Shown here piece by piece: positions 55,722 to 63,927 of a stretch of DNA of 64,000 nucleotides. The stretch comes from Paracoccaceae bacterium (lineage in GTDB: Bacteria > Pseudomonadota > Alphaproteobacteria > Rhodobacterales > Rhodobacteraceae). How positions within the stretch are numbered: position 1 is the first letter of the stretch; each line of letters opens with the position of its first letter. The notes under the pieces were generated by a model, which searched no databases, was not told where the DNA came from, and saw nothing but the letters and a program-made list of their open reading frames with translations. The stretch covers positions 159,202 through 223,201 of the forward strand of contig JAIOJF010000042.1 of the NCBI GenBank assembly GCA_019911965.1, read 5' to 3'. Both the position numbers and the translations under genes were made by a program.

Positions 55722-56877
55722 CGGCACATTTCGGCAGGCCCAGCAGCACACGCTTTTCCGCCACGCTCAGAAAATCCGCCGCTGCAACCCGGTTCCACTG
55801 CGCCTCGCGCTCCGATGCCAGCGCCGGCACCGCATCCAGATCAGGGCCCAGCCGCAGCGCCTCGCCGGAAAAACCCGACAACCAGTTCGACAAGGCGGCC
55901 AGAACCTTCGACGCCAGCGGCAGGACCGTCAGGCGAAAGAACGCCCGGTGCGCCTCTTGGTAATTGGCATAGGTCGCATCTCCGGGCAGGCCCAGCAGCA
56001 TCGGCGGCACCCCGAAGGCCAGCGCGATTTCCCGCGCCGCCGCCTCCTTGGTCTTCTGAAACTCCATGTCGGAGGGCGAGAACCCCATCGGCTTCCAATC
56101 CAGCCCGCCTTCCAGCAGCATCGGCCGGCCGGCGTTCACTGCGCCCTGATGATGCGAGGCCATCTCGTCCAGCAACCGCTCATACTGGTCCTGGCCCAAC
56201 TGCCCCTGCCCGTCGCTACCCTTGTAGACAATCGCCCCCGAAGGGCGCGCCGCATTGTCCAGCAGCGCCTTGGACCAGCGCGAGGCGGCATTATGCACAT
56301 CCACCGCCGAGGCCGCCGCCTGCATCGGTGACAGGCCGTAATGGTCATCCTGCGGATGAAACGCCCTGACATGGCAGATCGGCGCTGTCCCGGAGGTCAT
56401 GTCGAAACGGTGCTTCTTCGCCCCCACCCGGTATTCATAGGCCACCGGCCAGCCATCGCCGCCCGGCACGATCGCCATGCGATCCGAGCGCAGGGAATGC
56501 AATTCCACCGGCAGCATGGCATCGCCAAACACCGCCTCGACATAGCCGTCACCGCTCAGCAGCAACTGGCCGAACAACGCCTCCAGCAGATCGGCCCGCC
56601 CCTGGCCCGCATTCGGCCGCGCCAGCAGGCTCAGCACCGGATGCGCCTCATAGCGCCGCTCGTCATCCTGCAACACCAAAGGCAGCGACGCCGCCGCCTC
56701 GGCAATCATCTTCACACAGCGAAATCCAACCGGATTGCCGGAAAAGCCGTTCTTCGTCAGCGAAACCGTATCGCGCGCCGACCACGCCACCCGCCCGCCA
56801 CCATGAAACGCGATGACCGGCCCGGTGGCCGAAGCCTTCGCTTCCGGCACCGCTGCCTTAAAGAAATTCAATCCCAT
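55714..56877 (-). CDS. GTA portal protein (RcGTA gp3-like)
   Basis: A 387-residue HK97-type portal: VSLTKNGFSGNPVGFRCVKMIAEAAASLPLVLQ, LLARPNAGQGRADLLEALFGQLLLSGDGYVEAV, FHPQDDHYGLSPMQAAASAVDVHNAASRWSKALLDNAARPSGAIVY, AFGVPPMLLGLPGDATYANYQEAHRAFF. The portal is the DNA entry ring and tail attachment site. Start at 56877 (MGLNFFKAA), the usual N-terminus of the family. Confidence 0.95.
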   Translation of the reverse strand: MGLNFFKAAVPEAKASATGPVIAFHGGGRVAWSARDTVSLTKNGFSGNPVGFRCVKMIAEAAASLPLVLQDDERRYEAHPVLSLLARPNAGQGRADLLEALFGQLLLSGDGYVEAVFGDAMLPVELHSLRSDRMAIVPGGDGWPVAYEYRVGAKKHRFDMTSGTAPICHVRAFHPQDDHYGLSPMQAAASAVDVHNAASRWSKALLDNAARPSGAIVYKGSDGQGQLGQDQYERLLDEMASHHQGAVNAGRPMLLEGGLDWKPMGFSPSDMEFQKTKEAAAREIALAFGVPPMLLGLPGDATYANYQEAHRAFFRLTVLPLASKVLAALSNWLSGFSGEALRLGPDLDAVPALASEREAQWNRVAAADFLSVAEKRVLLGLPKCADE

Positions 56878-56964
56878 GAAAACCGCTCCAATTAGTCGAA
56901 AATTGTCTTCTTTTTGGTCCAAATACTCTCCGCGCGGAGCGCCAGAGGTTTTGAAGCCTCGCCG

Positions 56965-58341
56965 CTACAAGCTGCGCATCCGGGGCGCGCGGAACCGCGC
57001 CGCCGGCTCGATCATCAAATCGTGCAACGCCCAGACCAGCGCATCCACCCGGTCCGGCGATCCCCGCCCCTCAAAACCGCGGGCCGTCATCGCCGTCATC
57101 TCGTCCTCCAGCCGGTCCAGCCCCGGCAGATGGCGGATGCGCCCCTGCTCGTAAAGGGCCGCCGCCGGTTCCGCCCGCGCCGCCTTGCCGCGCGAGGCCC
57201 GCACACCGCGATAGGCCACCAGCGGATCATTGCTGCGGATCACGGTTTCCACCAGATCACCACCCTGATTGACCTCCGCCACCAGCCGGTCCGCGCCGAA
57301 TTCGTGATAGGCCGCAATCGCCGCCTTCGCCCAGACCTGCGGCGAGGCAGTCTCGACGCTGCGATCAGCCAGCACAAAGGCCCGCCAATCCTGCGGTGGA
57401 CCCGCGGTCACCGCACCCACGACCAGGATGCCGCACGCATCCGATCCGCTATGCCCGGTCACCGGTGGATCCACCGCCACCACGATCCGATCCAGGGGGG
57501 GTGCCGCATCCAGCCGCAGATCCTCGATCATCGTCGCCGGCCACAAAGCCCCTTCGCTTTCGGCCAGCAATTCGCCTTCCAGTTCCTGTCGCCCCAATCT
57601 CGTGCCGCCGTATTTCTCGGTCACTTCCGCCAGGAACGAGGCCGCCAGATAGGCCCGGTTCGCCGATGTCGGGGCCGAGGTCAGCACCGTCGATGCCCGA
57701 TCCAGGATTTCCCGCAACACCGGCACATTCTGCGGTGTCGTCGTCACCACCTGTCGCGGATGCTCGCCCAGCCGCAGTCCGAATTGCAGCATGTCCCAGG
57801 CCTCGCGGCCTTTCTTCCACTTCGCCAGTTCATCCACCCAGGCGGCATCGAATTGCGGCCCGCGCAGCCCGTCCGGATCGAACGCCGAAAACACCTGCGC
57901 CACCGCGCCATTGCCCCAGACCAGCCGTTTGCGCGTGGCCTGCCATTCCGGGCGGCGATCGGGCGGCGAACAGGCCATGATGCCGCTGTCGCCGAACACC
58001 ATCACCTCGCGCACCTGCTCGATGGTCTCGCCAACCAGCGCCACCCGACGTGCCTGCCCCGGATCACCGGGGCGCGCACCCTCAACCATGCGCCGCACCC
58101 ATTCCGCCCCGGCCCGGGTCTTGCCGGCGCCCCGCCCGCCCAGGATCACCCAGGTCTTCCAGTCACCCTCGGGTGGCAATTGATGCGGCAAAGCCCAGAA
58201 ATCGAACAGATAGGGCAAGGCCATCCGCGCATTCTCACTCAGGCCCTCCAGAAACCTCTCGATCTCGGGCTGCGGTCTTGAGGCAAGCCAGACGGCGCCC
58301 GACCTCAGCGCCGGCTGCGGCCAGATCGAGCGCATATCCAT
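56965..58341 (-). CDS. GTA large terminase (RcGTA gp2-like)
   Basis: A 458-residue packaging motor from the Met at 58341. Walker A is WVILGGRGAGKTRAGAEWVRRM; further motifs include VALVGETIEQVREVMVFGDSGIM, DEL in FDAAWVDELAKWKKGREAWDML (Walker B-like), and the nuclease part IVVAVDPPVTGHSGSDACGILVVG, DRLVAEVNQGGDLVETVIR, DRVDALVWALHDLM. It overlaps the small terminase gene by 107 bp; a start at 58335 is also possible. In GTAs it fills heads with random host DNA. Confidence 0.94.
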   Translation of the reverse strand: MDMRSIWPQPALRSGAVWLASRPQPEIERFLEGLSENARMALPYLFDFWALPHQLPPEGDWKTWVILGGRGAGKTRAGAEWVRRMVEGARPGDPGQARRVALVGETIEQVREVMVFGDSGIMACSPPDRRPEWQATRKRLVWGNGAVAQVFSAFDPDGLRGPQFDAAWVDELAKWKKGREAWDMLQFGLRLGEHPRQVVTTTPQNVPVLREILDRASTVLTSAPTSANRAYLAASFLAEVTEKYGGTRLGRQELEGELLAESEGALWPATMIEDLRLDAAPPLDRIVVAVDPPVTGHSGSDACGILVVGAVTAGPPQDWRAFVLADRSVETASPQVWAKAAIAAYHEFGADRLVAEVNQGGDLVETVIRSNDPLVAYRGVRASRGKAARAEPAAALYEQGRIRHLPGLDRLEDEMTAMTARGFEGRGSPDRVDALVWALHDLMIEPAARFRAPRMRSL

Positions 58342-58582
58342 TGGTGATTCCGGCCTGTTCCCGGCTGCGTTTCTCAAGGCTGATCTCCAGATCGAGCGTC
58401 GACTGGAATGCCTTCCAGTGATCGCGGACCAAATCCGCGATCCGGCGTGCATCCGTATCGCTGCTAGTTTTCAGTTTCTCGGCATTCGCCAGCAAGGCGG
58501 TGCTGATCTCGGCATAATGCGCCTGCGCCCGCTGAAGAAGCTCTTCAGAAGGCGTCCCTGTCGGGGACGTTTTGATTTTCAT
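58235..58582 (-). CDS. GTA small terminase-like protein (RcGTA gp1-like)
   Basis: A 115-residue helical protein: TPSEELLQRAQAHYAEISTALLANAEKLKTSSDTDARRIADLVRDHWKAFQSTLDLEISLEKRSREQAGI. In RcGTA gp1 is the small terminase with low sequence specificity. It is the first structural gene of the cluster; AAGGA precedes the ATG. The last third overlaps the large terminase in another frame. Confidence 0.85.
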   Translation of the reverse strand: MKIKTSPTGTPSEELLQRAQAHYAEISTALLANAEKLKTSSDTDARRIADLVRDHWKAFQSTLDLEISLEKRSREQAGITNGYALDLAAAGAEVGRRLACLKTAARDREVSGGPE

Positions 58583-58597
58583 ATAGTCCTTGGCCTC

Positions 58598-58660
58598 TCA
58601 TGCTCCGCACGAGTGAAACGAAAAAGCGACCGAACCGTTTCCGGTTGGCCGCTTGCCCAT
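58598..58660 (-). CDS. Putative 20-residue leader peptide of the GTA operon
   Basis: An ATG at 58660 preceded by GGAAGAA opens a 20-codon frame starting MGKRPTGNGS and ending FHSCGA, with a TGA 15 bp before the gp1 start. It begins about 13 bases after the predicted transcription start, and its codons 4-14 span an intrinsic terminator (58621-58652). Translating ribosomes would stop the hairpin from forming. This is the layout of an attenuator; no expression evidence exists from sequence alone. Confidence 0.4.
   Translation of the reverse strand: MGKRPTGNGSVAFSFHSCGA
58621..58652 (-). terminator. Intrinsic terminator between the GTA promoter and gp1
   Basis: On the reverse strand GCGGCC-AACCG, a GAAA tetraloop, CGGTT-C-GGTCGC and TTTTT form an 11-pair stem with one G-U pair and one bulged C. 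It stands downstream of mltG but also downstream of the promoter at 58680-58708, so it can end both transcripts. Confidence 0.75.
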
Positions 58661-58679
58661 TTCTTCCAGCTTGCCTTGG

Positions 58680-58708
58680 GTTATACCCGAGGGCGTTCGG
58701 TAAGTCAA
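58680..58708 (-). promoter_or_regulatory. Strong sigma-70-like promoter of the GTA cluster
   Basis: Reverse strand: TTGACT (58708-58703), 17-base spacer, TATAAC (58685-58680). Near-consensus; the best promoter in the window. Transcription would begin near 58673 and meet the terminator within about 55 bases. Confidence 0.75.
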
Positions 58709-58752
58709 GAACTAAATTCAGGGTTGTGCAAACTTTTTCGCAGCGCTTCCGA

Positions 58753-59784
58753 TTACTCGCTCTTTGCCTTTTCCTCTTCCGCCGCCCGCGCAGCCTCTTC
58801 GGCGCGCTGTTGCGCCTCGATCCGCCGCCAGGCCCGCACGTTCTTGTTATGCTCGCCAATGGTCTCGGCAAAGACATGCCCGCCGGTGCCATCGGCGACA
58901 AAGAACACGAAATTGCTGGTCGCCGGGTTCAGCGCCGCCTCGATCGCCGCCTTGCCGGGATTGGCAATCGGCGTCGGCGGCAGGCCGTCGATGACGTAAG
59001 TGTTGTATTCGGTCTTGGTGCGCAGCTCGCTGGCCCGCAGGCCCCGCCCCAGCGTGCCCTTGCCCTTGGTGATGCCATAGATCACCGTCGGATCGGTCTG
59101 CAGCCGCATCCCCCGGTTCAGCCGGTTGATGAACACCGAAGCCACCATCTCGCGCTCCGAGGCCACGCCGGTTTCCTTTTCGATGATCGAAGCCAGCGTC
59201 AAGGCCTCGTCCGGGGTTTCCAGCGGCAGGCCTTCGGCACGCAATTCCCAGGCCTCGGTGATGATCTTGTGCTGCGCCAGCGTCATGCGCCGGATCAGCG
59301 AGGCCCGCGTATCGCCCTTGGAAATCGAATAGGTATCGGGTGCCAATGATCCCTCCGGCGGGATGTCCTTGATCTCGCCGTCCAGCATCGGTTCATCCGC
59401 CAGCAAGGCCACGATCTGGAACGAGGTCAGCCCTTCCGGTATCGTCACCTGATAGGCCAGCGCACGACCGCTGGTGATCAGATCCAGCACCTCATCCATC
59501 GAGGAATAGGCGGGTATCTTGTACTCGCCGAATTTCAGCTTCTGATCGTCACCGTTATACCGCGCGGCAATCCGGAAAATCGTGGCGCTGGAAATCAGCC
59601 CCTTGGCCTCCAGCCCGTCCGACACGCCCTTCAGCCGGTCACCGGCCTTGACCTCGAACACCACATCCTCGGCAAAATTGCCGGGCTTCAGCATCTCGGA
59701 ATTGCCCCAGGCAATGATCCCGCCGACCATCGTCATGGCAAGGATCAGCAGCGTGATCGCGTTCGAGGCAAAATGGCGGATCAT
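58753..59784 (-). CDS. mltG: Endolytic transglycosylase MltG
   Basis: A 343-residue protein with one membrane anchor (about 7-27) and the YceG/MltG domain: FEVKAGDRLKGVSDGLEAKGLISSATIFRIAARYNGDDQKLKFGEYKIP, catalytic Glu in LASIIEKETGVASEREMVASVFINRLNRGMRLQTDPTVIYGI, and YNTYVIDGLPPTPIANPGKAAIEAALNPA. It cuts nascent glycan strands and ends their growth. I start at 59784 (MIRHFASNA). It follows fabF by 7 bp. Confidence 0.94.
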   Translation of the reverse strand: MIRHFASNAITLLILAMTMVGGIIAWGNSEMLKPGNFAEDVVFEVKAGDRLKGVSDGLEAKGLISSATIFRIAARYNGDDQKLKFGEYKIPAYSSMDEVLDLITSGRALAYQVTIPEGLTSFQIVALLADEPMLDGEIKDIPPEGSLAPDTYSISKGDTRASLIRRMTLAQHKIITEAWELRAEGLPLETPDEALTLASIIEKETGVASEREMVASVFINRLNRGMRLQTDPTVIYGITKGKGTLGRGLRASELRTKTEYNTYVIDGLPPTPIANPGKAAIEAALNPATSNFVFFVADGTGGHVFAETIGEHNKNVRAWRRIEAQQRAEEAARAAEEEKAKSE

Positions 59785-59791
59785 CAGTCGC

Positions 59792-61054
59792 TTACCCGTC
59801 GATCTTGCCGAAAACCAGCGACGCATTGGTGCCGCCGAACCCGAAAGAATTGGACAGCGCCACATCGATCCTGCGCTTTCGCGCCACCTTCGGGGCCAGG
59901 TCCAGCGCGGTTTCCACCGCCGGATTGTCCAGGTTCAGCGTCGGCGGTGCCACCTGATCGCGGATCGCGAGGATCGAGAAAATCGCCTCCACCGCCCCCG
60001 CCGCGCCCAGCAGATGCCCGATTGCCGATTTCGTCGACGACATCGTCGCCGTCTTCGCCGCATCGCCCAGCAGGCGCTCGACCGCGCCCAGTTCGATCGT
60101 GTCCGCCATGGTCGAGGTGCCATGCGCATTCACATAATCAATATCCGCAGGCACCAGCCCGGCCCGCTTGATCGCCGCCTGCATCGAACGATAGCCGCCA
60201 TCGCCATCCTCGGCCGGCGCGGTAATATGATAGGCATCGCCCGACAGGCCATAGCCCAGCACCTCGGCATAGATTTTCGCGCCACGCGCACGGGCATGTT
60301 CGTATTCTTCCAGCACCACCACCCCGGCCCCTTCGCCCATCACGAAGCCGTCGCGGTCACGGTCATAAGGGCGCGAGGCCGCCTTCGGATCATCGGCGCG
60401 CTGCGTCGACAGCGCCTTGCAGGCATTGAACCCGGCAATCCCCAGCGCCGAAATCGGTGCCTCCGCACCGCCGGCGATCATCACATCGGCATCGTCCAGC
60501 ATGATCAGCCGTGCCGCATCGCCAATCGCGTGCGCGCCAGTCGAACAGGCCGTCACCACCGCATGGTTCGGCCCCTTGAATCCGTAGCGAATCGAAACCT
60601 GCCCGGAAATCAGGTTGATCAGCGCGCCGGGAATGAAGAACGGCGAAATCCGCCGCGGCCCGCGTTCCTTCAGCGTGATGGCGTTTTCCGCAATCGACGT
60701 CAGGCCACCAATCCCCGAGCCCAGCATCACGCCGGTGCGCATCCGCTCGCCCTCATCCTCGGGCTTCCAGTTGGCGTCAAGCACCGCCTGTTCCGCCGCC
60801 GCCACGCCATACAGGATGAAATCATCCACCTTGCGGCGGTCCTTCGGCTCCATCCAGTCGTCGGGGTTGAAACTGCCGTCGCTGCCATCGCCGAACGGGA
60901 TTTCACAGGCATAGCTGGTGGCCAGTCCGGCCGGATCGAACCGCGTGATCGCCCCGGCCCCGGATTGCCCGTCCAGCAGCCGCGACCAGGTCGCCTCCAC
61001 GCCGCAAGCCAGCGGCGTAACCATACCCAATCCCGTGACAACCACTCGCCGCAT
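59792..61054 (-). CDS. fabF: 3-oxoacyl-ACP synthase II (KAS II)
   Basis: A 420-residue condensing enzyme. Catalytic Cys in VTACSTGAHAIGDA, His in NAHGTSTMADT and His in KSAIGHLLGAAGAVEA; Gly-rich NSFGFGGTNASLVF ends the protein. It elongates acyl-ACP with malonyl-ACP. A terminator lies between it and acpP, so it may be partly read through. Confidence 0.96.
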   Translation of the reverse strand: MRRVVVTGLGMVTPLACGVEATWSRLLDGQSGAGAITRFDPAGLATSYACEIPFGDGSDGSFNPDDWMEPKDRRKVDDFILYGVAAAEQAVLDANWKPEDEGERMRTGVMLGSGIGGLTSIAENAITLKERGPRRISPFFIPGALINLISGQVSIRYGFKGPNHAVVTACSTGAHAIGDAARLIMLDDADVMIAGGAEAPISALGIAGFNACKALSTQRADDPKAASRPYDRDRDGFVMGEGAGVVVLEEYEHARARGAKIYAEVLGYGLSGDAYHITAPAEDGDGGYRSMQAAIKRAGLVPADIDYVNAHGTSTMADTIELGAVERLLGDAAKTATMSSTKSAIGHLLGAAGAVEAIFSILAIRDQVAPPTLNLDNPAVETALDLAPKVARKRRIDVALSNSFGFGGTNASLVFGKIDG

Positions 61055-61199
61055 CCGCCGACCTCTCCGATCCTGCCTCGTTACCCGGTCTGATACACAA
61101 TTCCGCCCCCGGGGGGCAAGCCCAAGACCGGCGCGCGACCAGCCGGATCGTTGACACCGGTCGCGCAGCCTACCATGTCACGCACCAACCGCCGAAATG

Positions 61200-61223
61200 A
61201 AAAAGGCACCCCGGAAGGTGCCC
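61200..61223 (-). terminator. Terminator after acpP
   Basis: Reverse strand: GGCACC (61222-61217 side) and GGTGCC with a 6-base loop, followed by TTTTT (61204-61200). It is 33 bp after the acpP stop and before fabF, which could let acpP be made in large excess. Confidence 0.8.
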
Positions 61224-61255
61224 TTTCGCAATTCAAAAGGATCGGTCTGCCCGGA

Positions 61256-61489
61256 TCAGGACGCTTCGGTGATGAACTTCACCGCGTCGCCGAAAGACTG
61301 GATCGTCTCGGCTGCATCGTCGGGGATTTCGATGCCGAATTCCTCTTCAAAGGCCATGACCAGCTCGACCGTGTCCAGGCTGTCCGCGCCAAGATCATCA
61401 ATGAACGAGGCGTTTTCCGTCACCTTGTCCTCATCAACGCTCAGGTGCTCGACGACGATTTTCCGTACGCGATCTGCGATGTCGCTCAT
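61256..61489 (-). CDS. acpP: Acyl carrier protein
   Basis: A 77-residue ACP. It has [23 protein letters not shown], the phosphopantetheine Ser in [31 protein letters not shown], and very acidic helices. It carries acyl chains in fatty acid synthesis. RBS GGAAAGAAAC precedes the ATG at 61489. Own promoter candidate at 61618-61645 and own terminator. Confidence 0.97.
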   Translation of the reverse strand: MSDIADRVRKIVVEHLSVDEDKVTENASFIDDLGADSLDTVELVMAFEEEFGIEIPDDAAETIQSFGDAVKFITEAS

Positions 61490-61508
61490 GTTTCTTTCCT
61501 CATAATTG

Positions 61509-61523
61509 CGGGAATATTTCCCG
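61509..61523. promoter_or_regulatory. Inverted repeat in the acpP leader
   Basis: CGGGAA-TAT-TTCCCG, 20 bp before the acpP start, a 6-bp perfect repeat. Possible operator or leader hairpin. Confidence 0.35.
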
Positions 61524-61617
61524 ATTCTGGCTTTACCGCCCGTTGGCAGCGTCATTGCCCCTCAAGGACGGGCGGCGGCGCAACGAGGCGCGGTACCACC
61601 TTGGCAAATCTCGCCCG

Positions 61618-61645
61618 CCTATAGCACAAAGACCGCCCGTGGCAA
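61618..61645 (-). promoter_or_regulatory. Candidate acpP promoter
   Basis: Reverse strand: TTGCCA (61645-61640), 16-base spacer, TATAGG (61623-61618). It lies in the 208-bp fabG-acpP gap. Confidence 0.5.
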
Positions 61646-61697
61646 ATGGATTCGCGCCGCGTTGCATTGCCCGCATGCCACAACGATACCGCAGGCC

Positions 61698-62441
61698 TCA
61701 GATCATTGCCATGCCGCCGTTCACATGCAGGGTCTGGCCGGTGACATAGGCCGCCTCGGCCGAGGCCAGGTACAACACCGCCGCCGCGATCTCGTCGGCG
61801 GCCCCCATCCGCCCGGCGGGGATCGAACCGAGGATACCTGCTTTCTGATCGTCGTTCAGCTTGTCGGTCATCGCGGTCTCGATGAAACCCGGCGCCACGC
61901 AATTCACCGTGATCCCGCGCGAGGCCACCTCGTAGGCGATGGATTTCGACATGCCCACCATCCCCGCCTTCGAGGCGGCGTAATTCGCCTGTCCGGGATT
62001 GCCGGTTGTACCGACCACCGACGAGATGTTGATGATCCGCCCCCAGCGCGCCTTCATCATGCCCCGGATCGCACCGCGACACAGCCGCATCGTCGAGGTC
62101 AGGTTGATATCCAGCACGCTGGCCCAGTCGTCATCCGACATCCGCACGAAGATGTTGTCGCGCGTCACTCCGGCATTGTTGACCAAAATATCCACCGATC
62201 CCATCGCCGCCACCGCCGCCTTCGGCAGGGCATCGACCGCTGCCGCATCCGACAGGTTGCACGGCAATACATGCGCGCGCGCGCCCAGTTCCGCCGCCAA
62301 GCCCTCCAGCGGTTCCAGCCTTGTGCCCGACAGGGCAACCTGCGCACCCGCCGCGTGCAAGGCCCGTGCAATCGCCGCACCTATGCCGCCAGAGGCACCG
62401 GTTACCAGGGCGTTTTTTCCTGCAAGATCAAACATGTCCAT
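61698..62441 (-). CDS. fabG: 3-oxoacyl-ACP reductase
   Basis: A 247-residue SDR enzyme: ALVTGASGGIGAAIARAL (cofactor), NNAGVTRDNIFVRMSDDDW (FabG signature), ISSVVGTTGNPGQANYAASKAGMVGMSKSIAYEVASRGITVNCVAPGFIETAMTDKL with Ser-Tyr-Lys catalytic set. It reduces 3-oxoacyl-ACP with NADPH. Three bases separate it from fabD. Confidence 0.97.
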   Translation of the reverse strand: MDMFDLAGKNALVTGASGGIGAAIARALHAAGAQVALSGTRLEPLEGLAAELGARAHVLPCNLSDAAAVDALPKAAVAAMGSVDILVNNAGVTRDNIFVRMSDDDWASVLDINLTSTMRLCRGAIRGMMKARWGRIINISSVVGTTGNPGQANYAASKAGMVGMSKSIAYEVASRGITVNCVAPGFIETAMTDKLNDDQKAGILGSIPAGRMGAADEIAAAVLYLASAEAAYVTGQTLHVNGGMAMI

Positions 62442-62444
62442 TCC

Positions 62445-63380
62445 TCACTTCATCTGTCCGGCAGCCGCGGCCACCTCGTCCGGCGTTCCCACCGCCTGGC
62501 AGGTCGAGTCCCGCGCGATCCGCCGGATCATCCCCGACAGCGCCTTGCCCGCCCCGATTTCGTAGAACTCCGTAACGCCCTCGGCCACCATCCAGCCGAT
62601 GCTTTCGCGCCAGCGGACCGAGCTTGTCACCTGCTCCACCAGCAGCGCGCGGATCAGGCCGGGATCGCTTACCCCCTCGGCGCGGACATTCGCCACCACC
62701 GGCACGCGCGGCGCATGGATGTCGACATCCGCCAGCGCCGCCTGCATCGCCTCGGCCGCCGGGGCCATCAGCGCGCAATGGAACGGGGCCGAAACCGGCA
62801 GCAACAAGGCGCGTTTCGCACCTGCCGCCTTGGCCGCCTCGATGGCGCGTTCCACCGCCGCCCGGTGGCCCGATACCACCACCTGCGCCGGATCGTTGTC
62901 ATTCGCCGCCGCGCAGACCTGATCGCCGGCGGCTTCGGCGGCGATCTTTGTCACAGCCGCGAAATCCAGCCCCAGCAACGCCGCCATCGCGCCTTCGCCG
63001 ACCGGAACCGCCTGTTGCATCGCCTTGCCGCGCAGTTTCAGCAGCCGCGCGGTATCGGACAGGCTGAGCGCCCCCGCCGCGCACAATGCCGAATATTCCC
63101 CCAGCGAATGCCCGGCCACGCAGAATGCCGCGTCAATGCCGCTGCCTTCCGCCTCCAGCGCCCGCAAGGCGGCGATCGAGGTTGCCATCAGCGCCGGCTG
63201 GGCGTTTTCCGTCAGCGTCAGATCGGCGATATCGCCCTCCCAGATCAGCGCCGACAATGCCTCGCCAAGTGCCTCATCCACCTCGTCGAACACCGCGCGG
63301 GCGGCGGGATAGGTATCCGCCAGCGCCTTTCCCATGCCAATCGCCTGTGCGCCCTGTCCGGGAAATACCAATGCCCGCAT
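62445..63380 (-). CDS. fabD: Malonyl-CoA:ACP transacylase
   Basis: A 311-residue enzyme: RALVFPGQGAQAIGMGKAL, the nucleophile Ser in VAGHSLGEYSALCAAGALSLSDTARLLKLRGKAMQQAVPVGEGAMAALLG, Arg and His in the substrate site (SAPFHCALMAPAAEAM). It loads malonyl onto ACP. First gene of the fab operon on the reverse strand. Start at 63380. Confidence 0.96.
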   Translation of the reverse strand: MRALVFPGQGAQAIGMGKALADTYPAARAVFDEVDEALGEALSALIWEGDIADLTLTENAQPALMATSIAALRALEAEGSGIDAAFCVAGHSLGEYSALCAAGALSLSDTARLLKLRGKAMQQAVPVGEGAMAALLGLDFAAVTKIAAEAAGDQVCAAANDNDPAQVVVSGHRAAVERAIEAAKAAGAKRALLLPVSAPFHCALMAPAAEAMQAALADVDIHAPRVPVVANVRAEGVSDPGLIRALLVEQVTSSVRWRESIGWMVAEGVTEFYEIGAGKALSGMIRRIARDSTCQAVGTPDEVAAAAGQMK

Positions 63381-63532
63381 GAAATCACCCCCTGTCTTGC
63401 CGTTTTCTGCCTGCTCCAAGCTCTACTGTCCTGCCCGCCATGCGTCCAGCCAAAACACCGCAAGCCGGCCCGCGCAGTGCAGACCGGCCATTGGTTTCAG
63501 ATGGGTATCAGGCTGGTTTTCGCGCCGGGGGA

Positions 63533-63835
63533 TCAGGCCCAGGCGAACGGTGCCATGTCGCGGCTCCGCAAGGTCAGGTCATCGCCGCCGCCACCATTCA
63601 GGTAGTCGCCGCTGTCCAGATTTTCCGCCCATTCATCATCTTCCGGCGGCACCAGCATGAATGCCGGAAGTAAAATCGCATCCAGCCCGTTGCGCATTGG
63701 CGGCAATTCCCCGGCAGGCGCAAAGCAGGACGAGATTCGCGCCGCCCGGCACCGCCCTTTCGGCGGGTTCACCCGAAAGCCGCTTACCGCGACCGGGAAT
63801 TGCGATTCAAAGAATGCGGTTGTTATCGTGGTCAT
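63533..63835 (-). CDS. Hypothetical protein
   Basis: A 100-residue frame, MTTITTAFFESQFPVAVSGF at the start, a proline-rich middle, and an acidic/glycine end (EDDEWAENLDSGDYLNGGGGDDLTL). The composition does not look like an antisense shadow, and AAAGG lies a little upstream of the ATG. I do not recognise a family. It is 152 bp upstream of fabD on the same strand. Confidence 0.5.
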   Translation of the reverse strand: MTTITTAFFESQFPVAVSGFRVNPPKGRCRAARISSCFAPAGELPPMRNGLDAILLPAFMLVPPEDDEWAENLDSGDYLNGGGGDDLTLRSRDMAPFAWA

Positions 63836-63927
63836 GTCCGTTGCCTTTCCACCGGGACAAGGGGCTTGCGGTGCCGGCGATCAAACCCTGATTGCCGCCA
63901 CCGCGTCCCATGCCCTATTTGCTGCCT

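Noticed and set aside
43901..58582. Active prophage
   Set aside because: No integrase, repressor, replication, lysis or attachment site is seen, and the gene order is that of RcGTA. A gene transfer agent explains it better.
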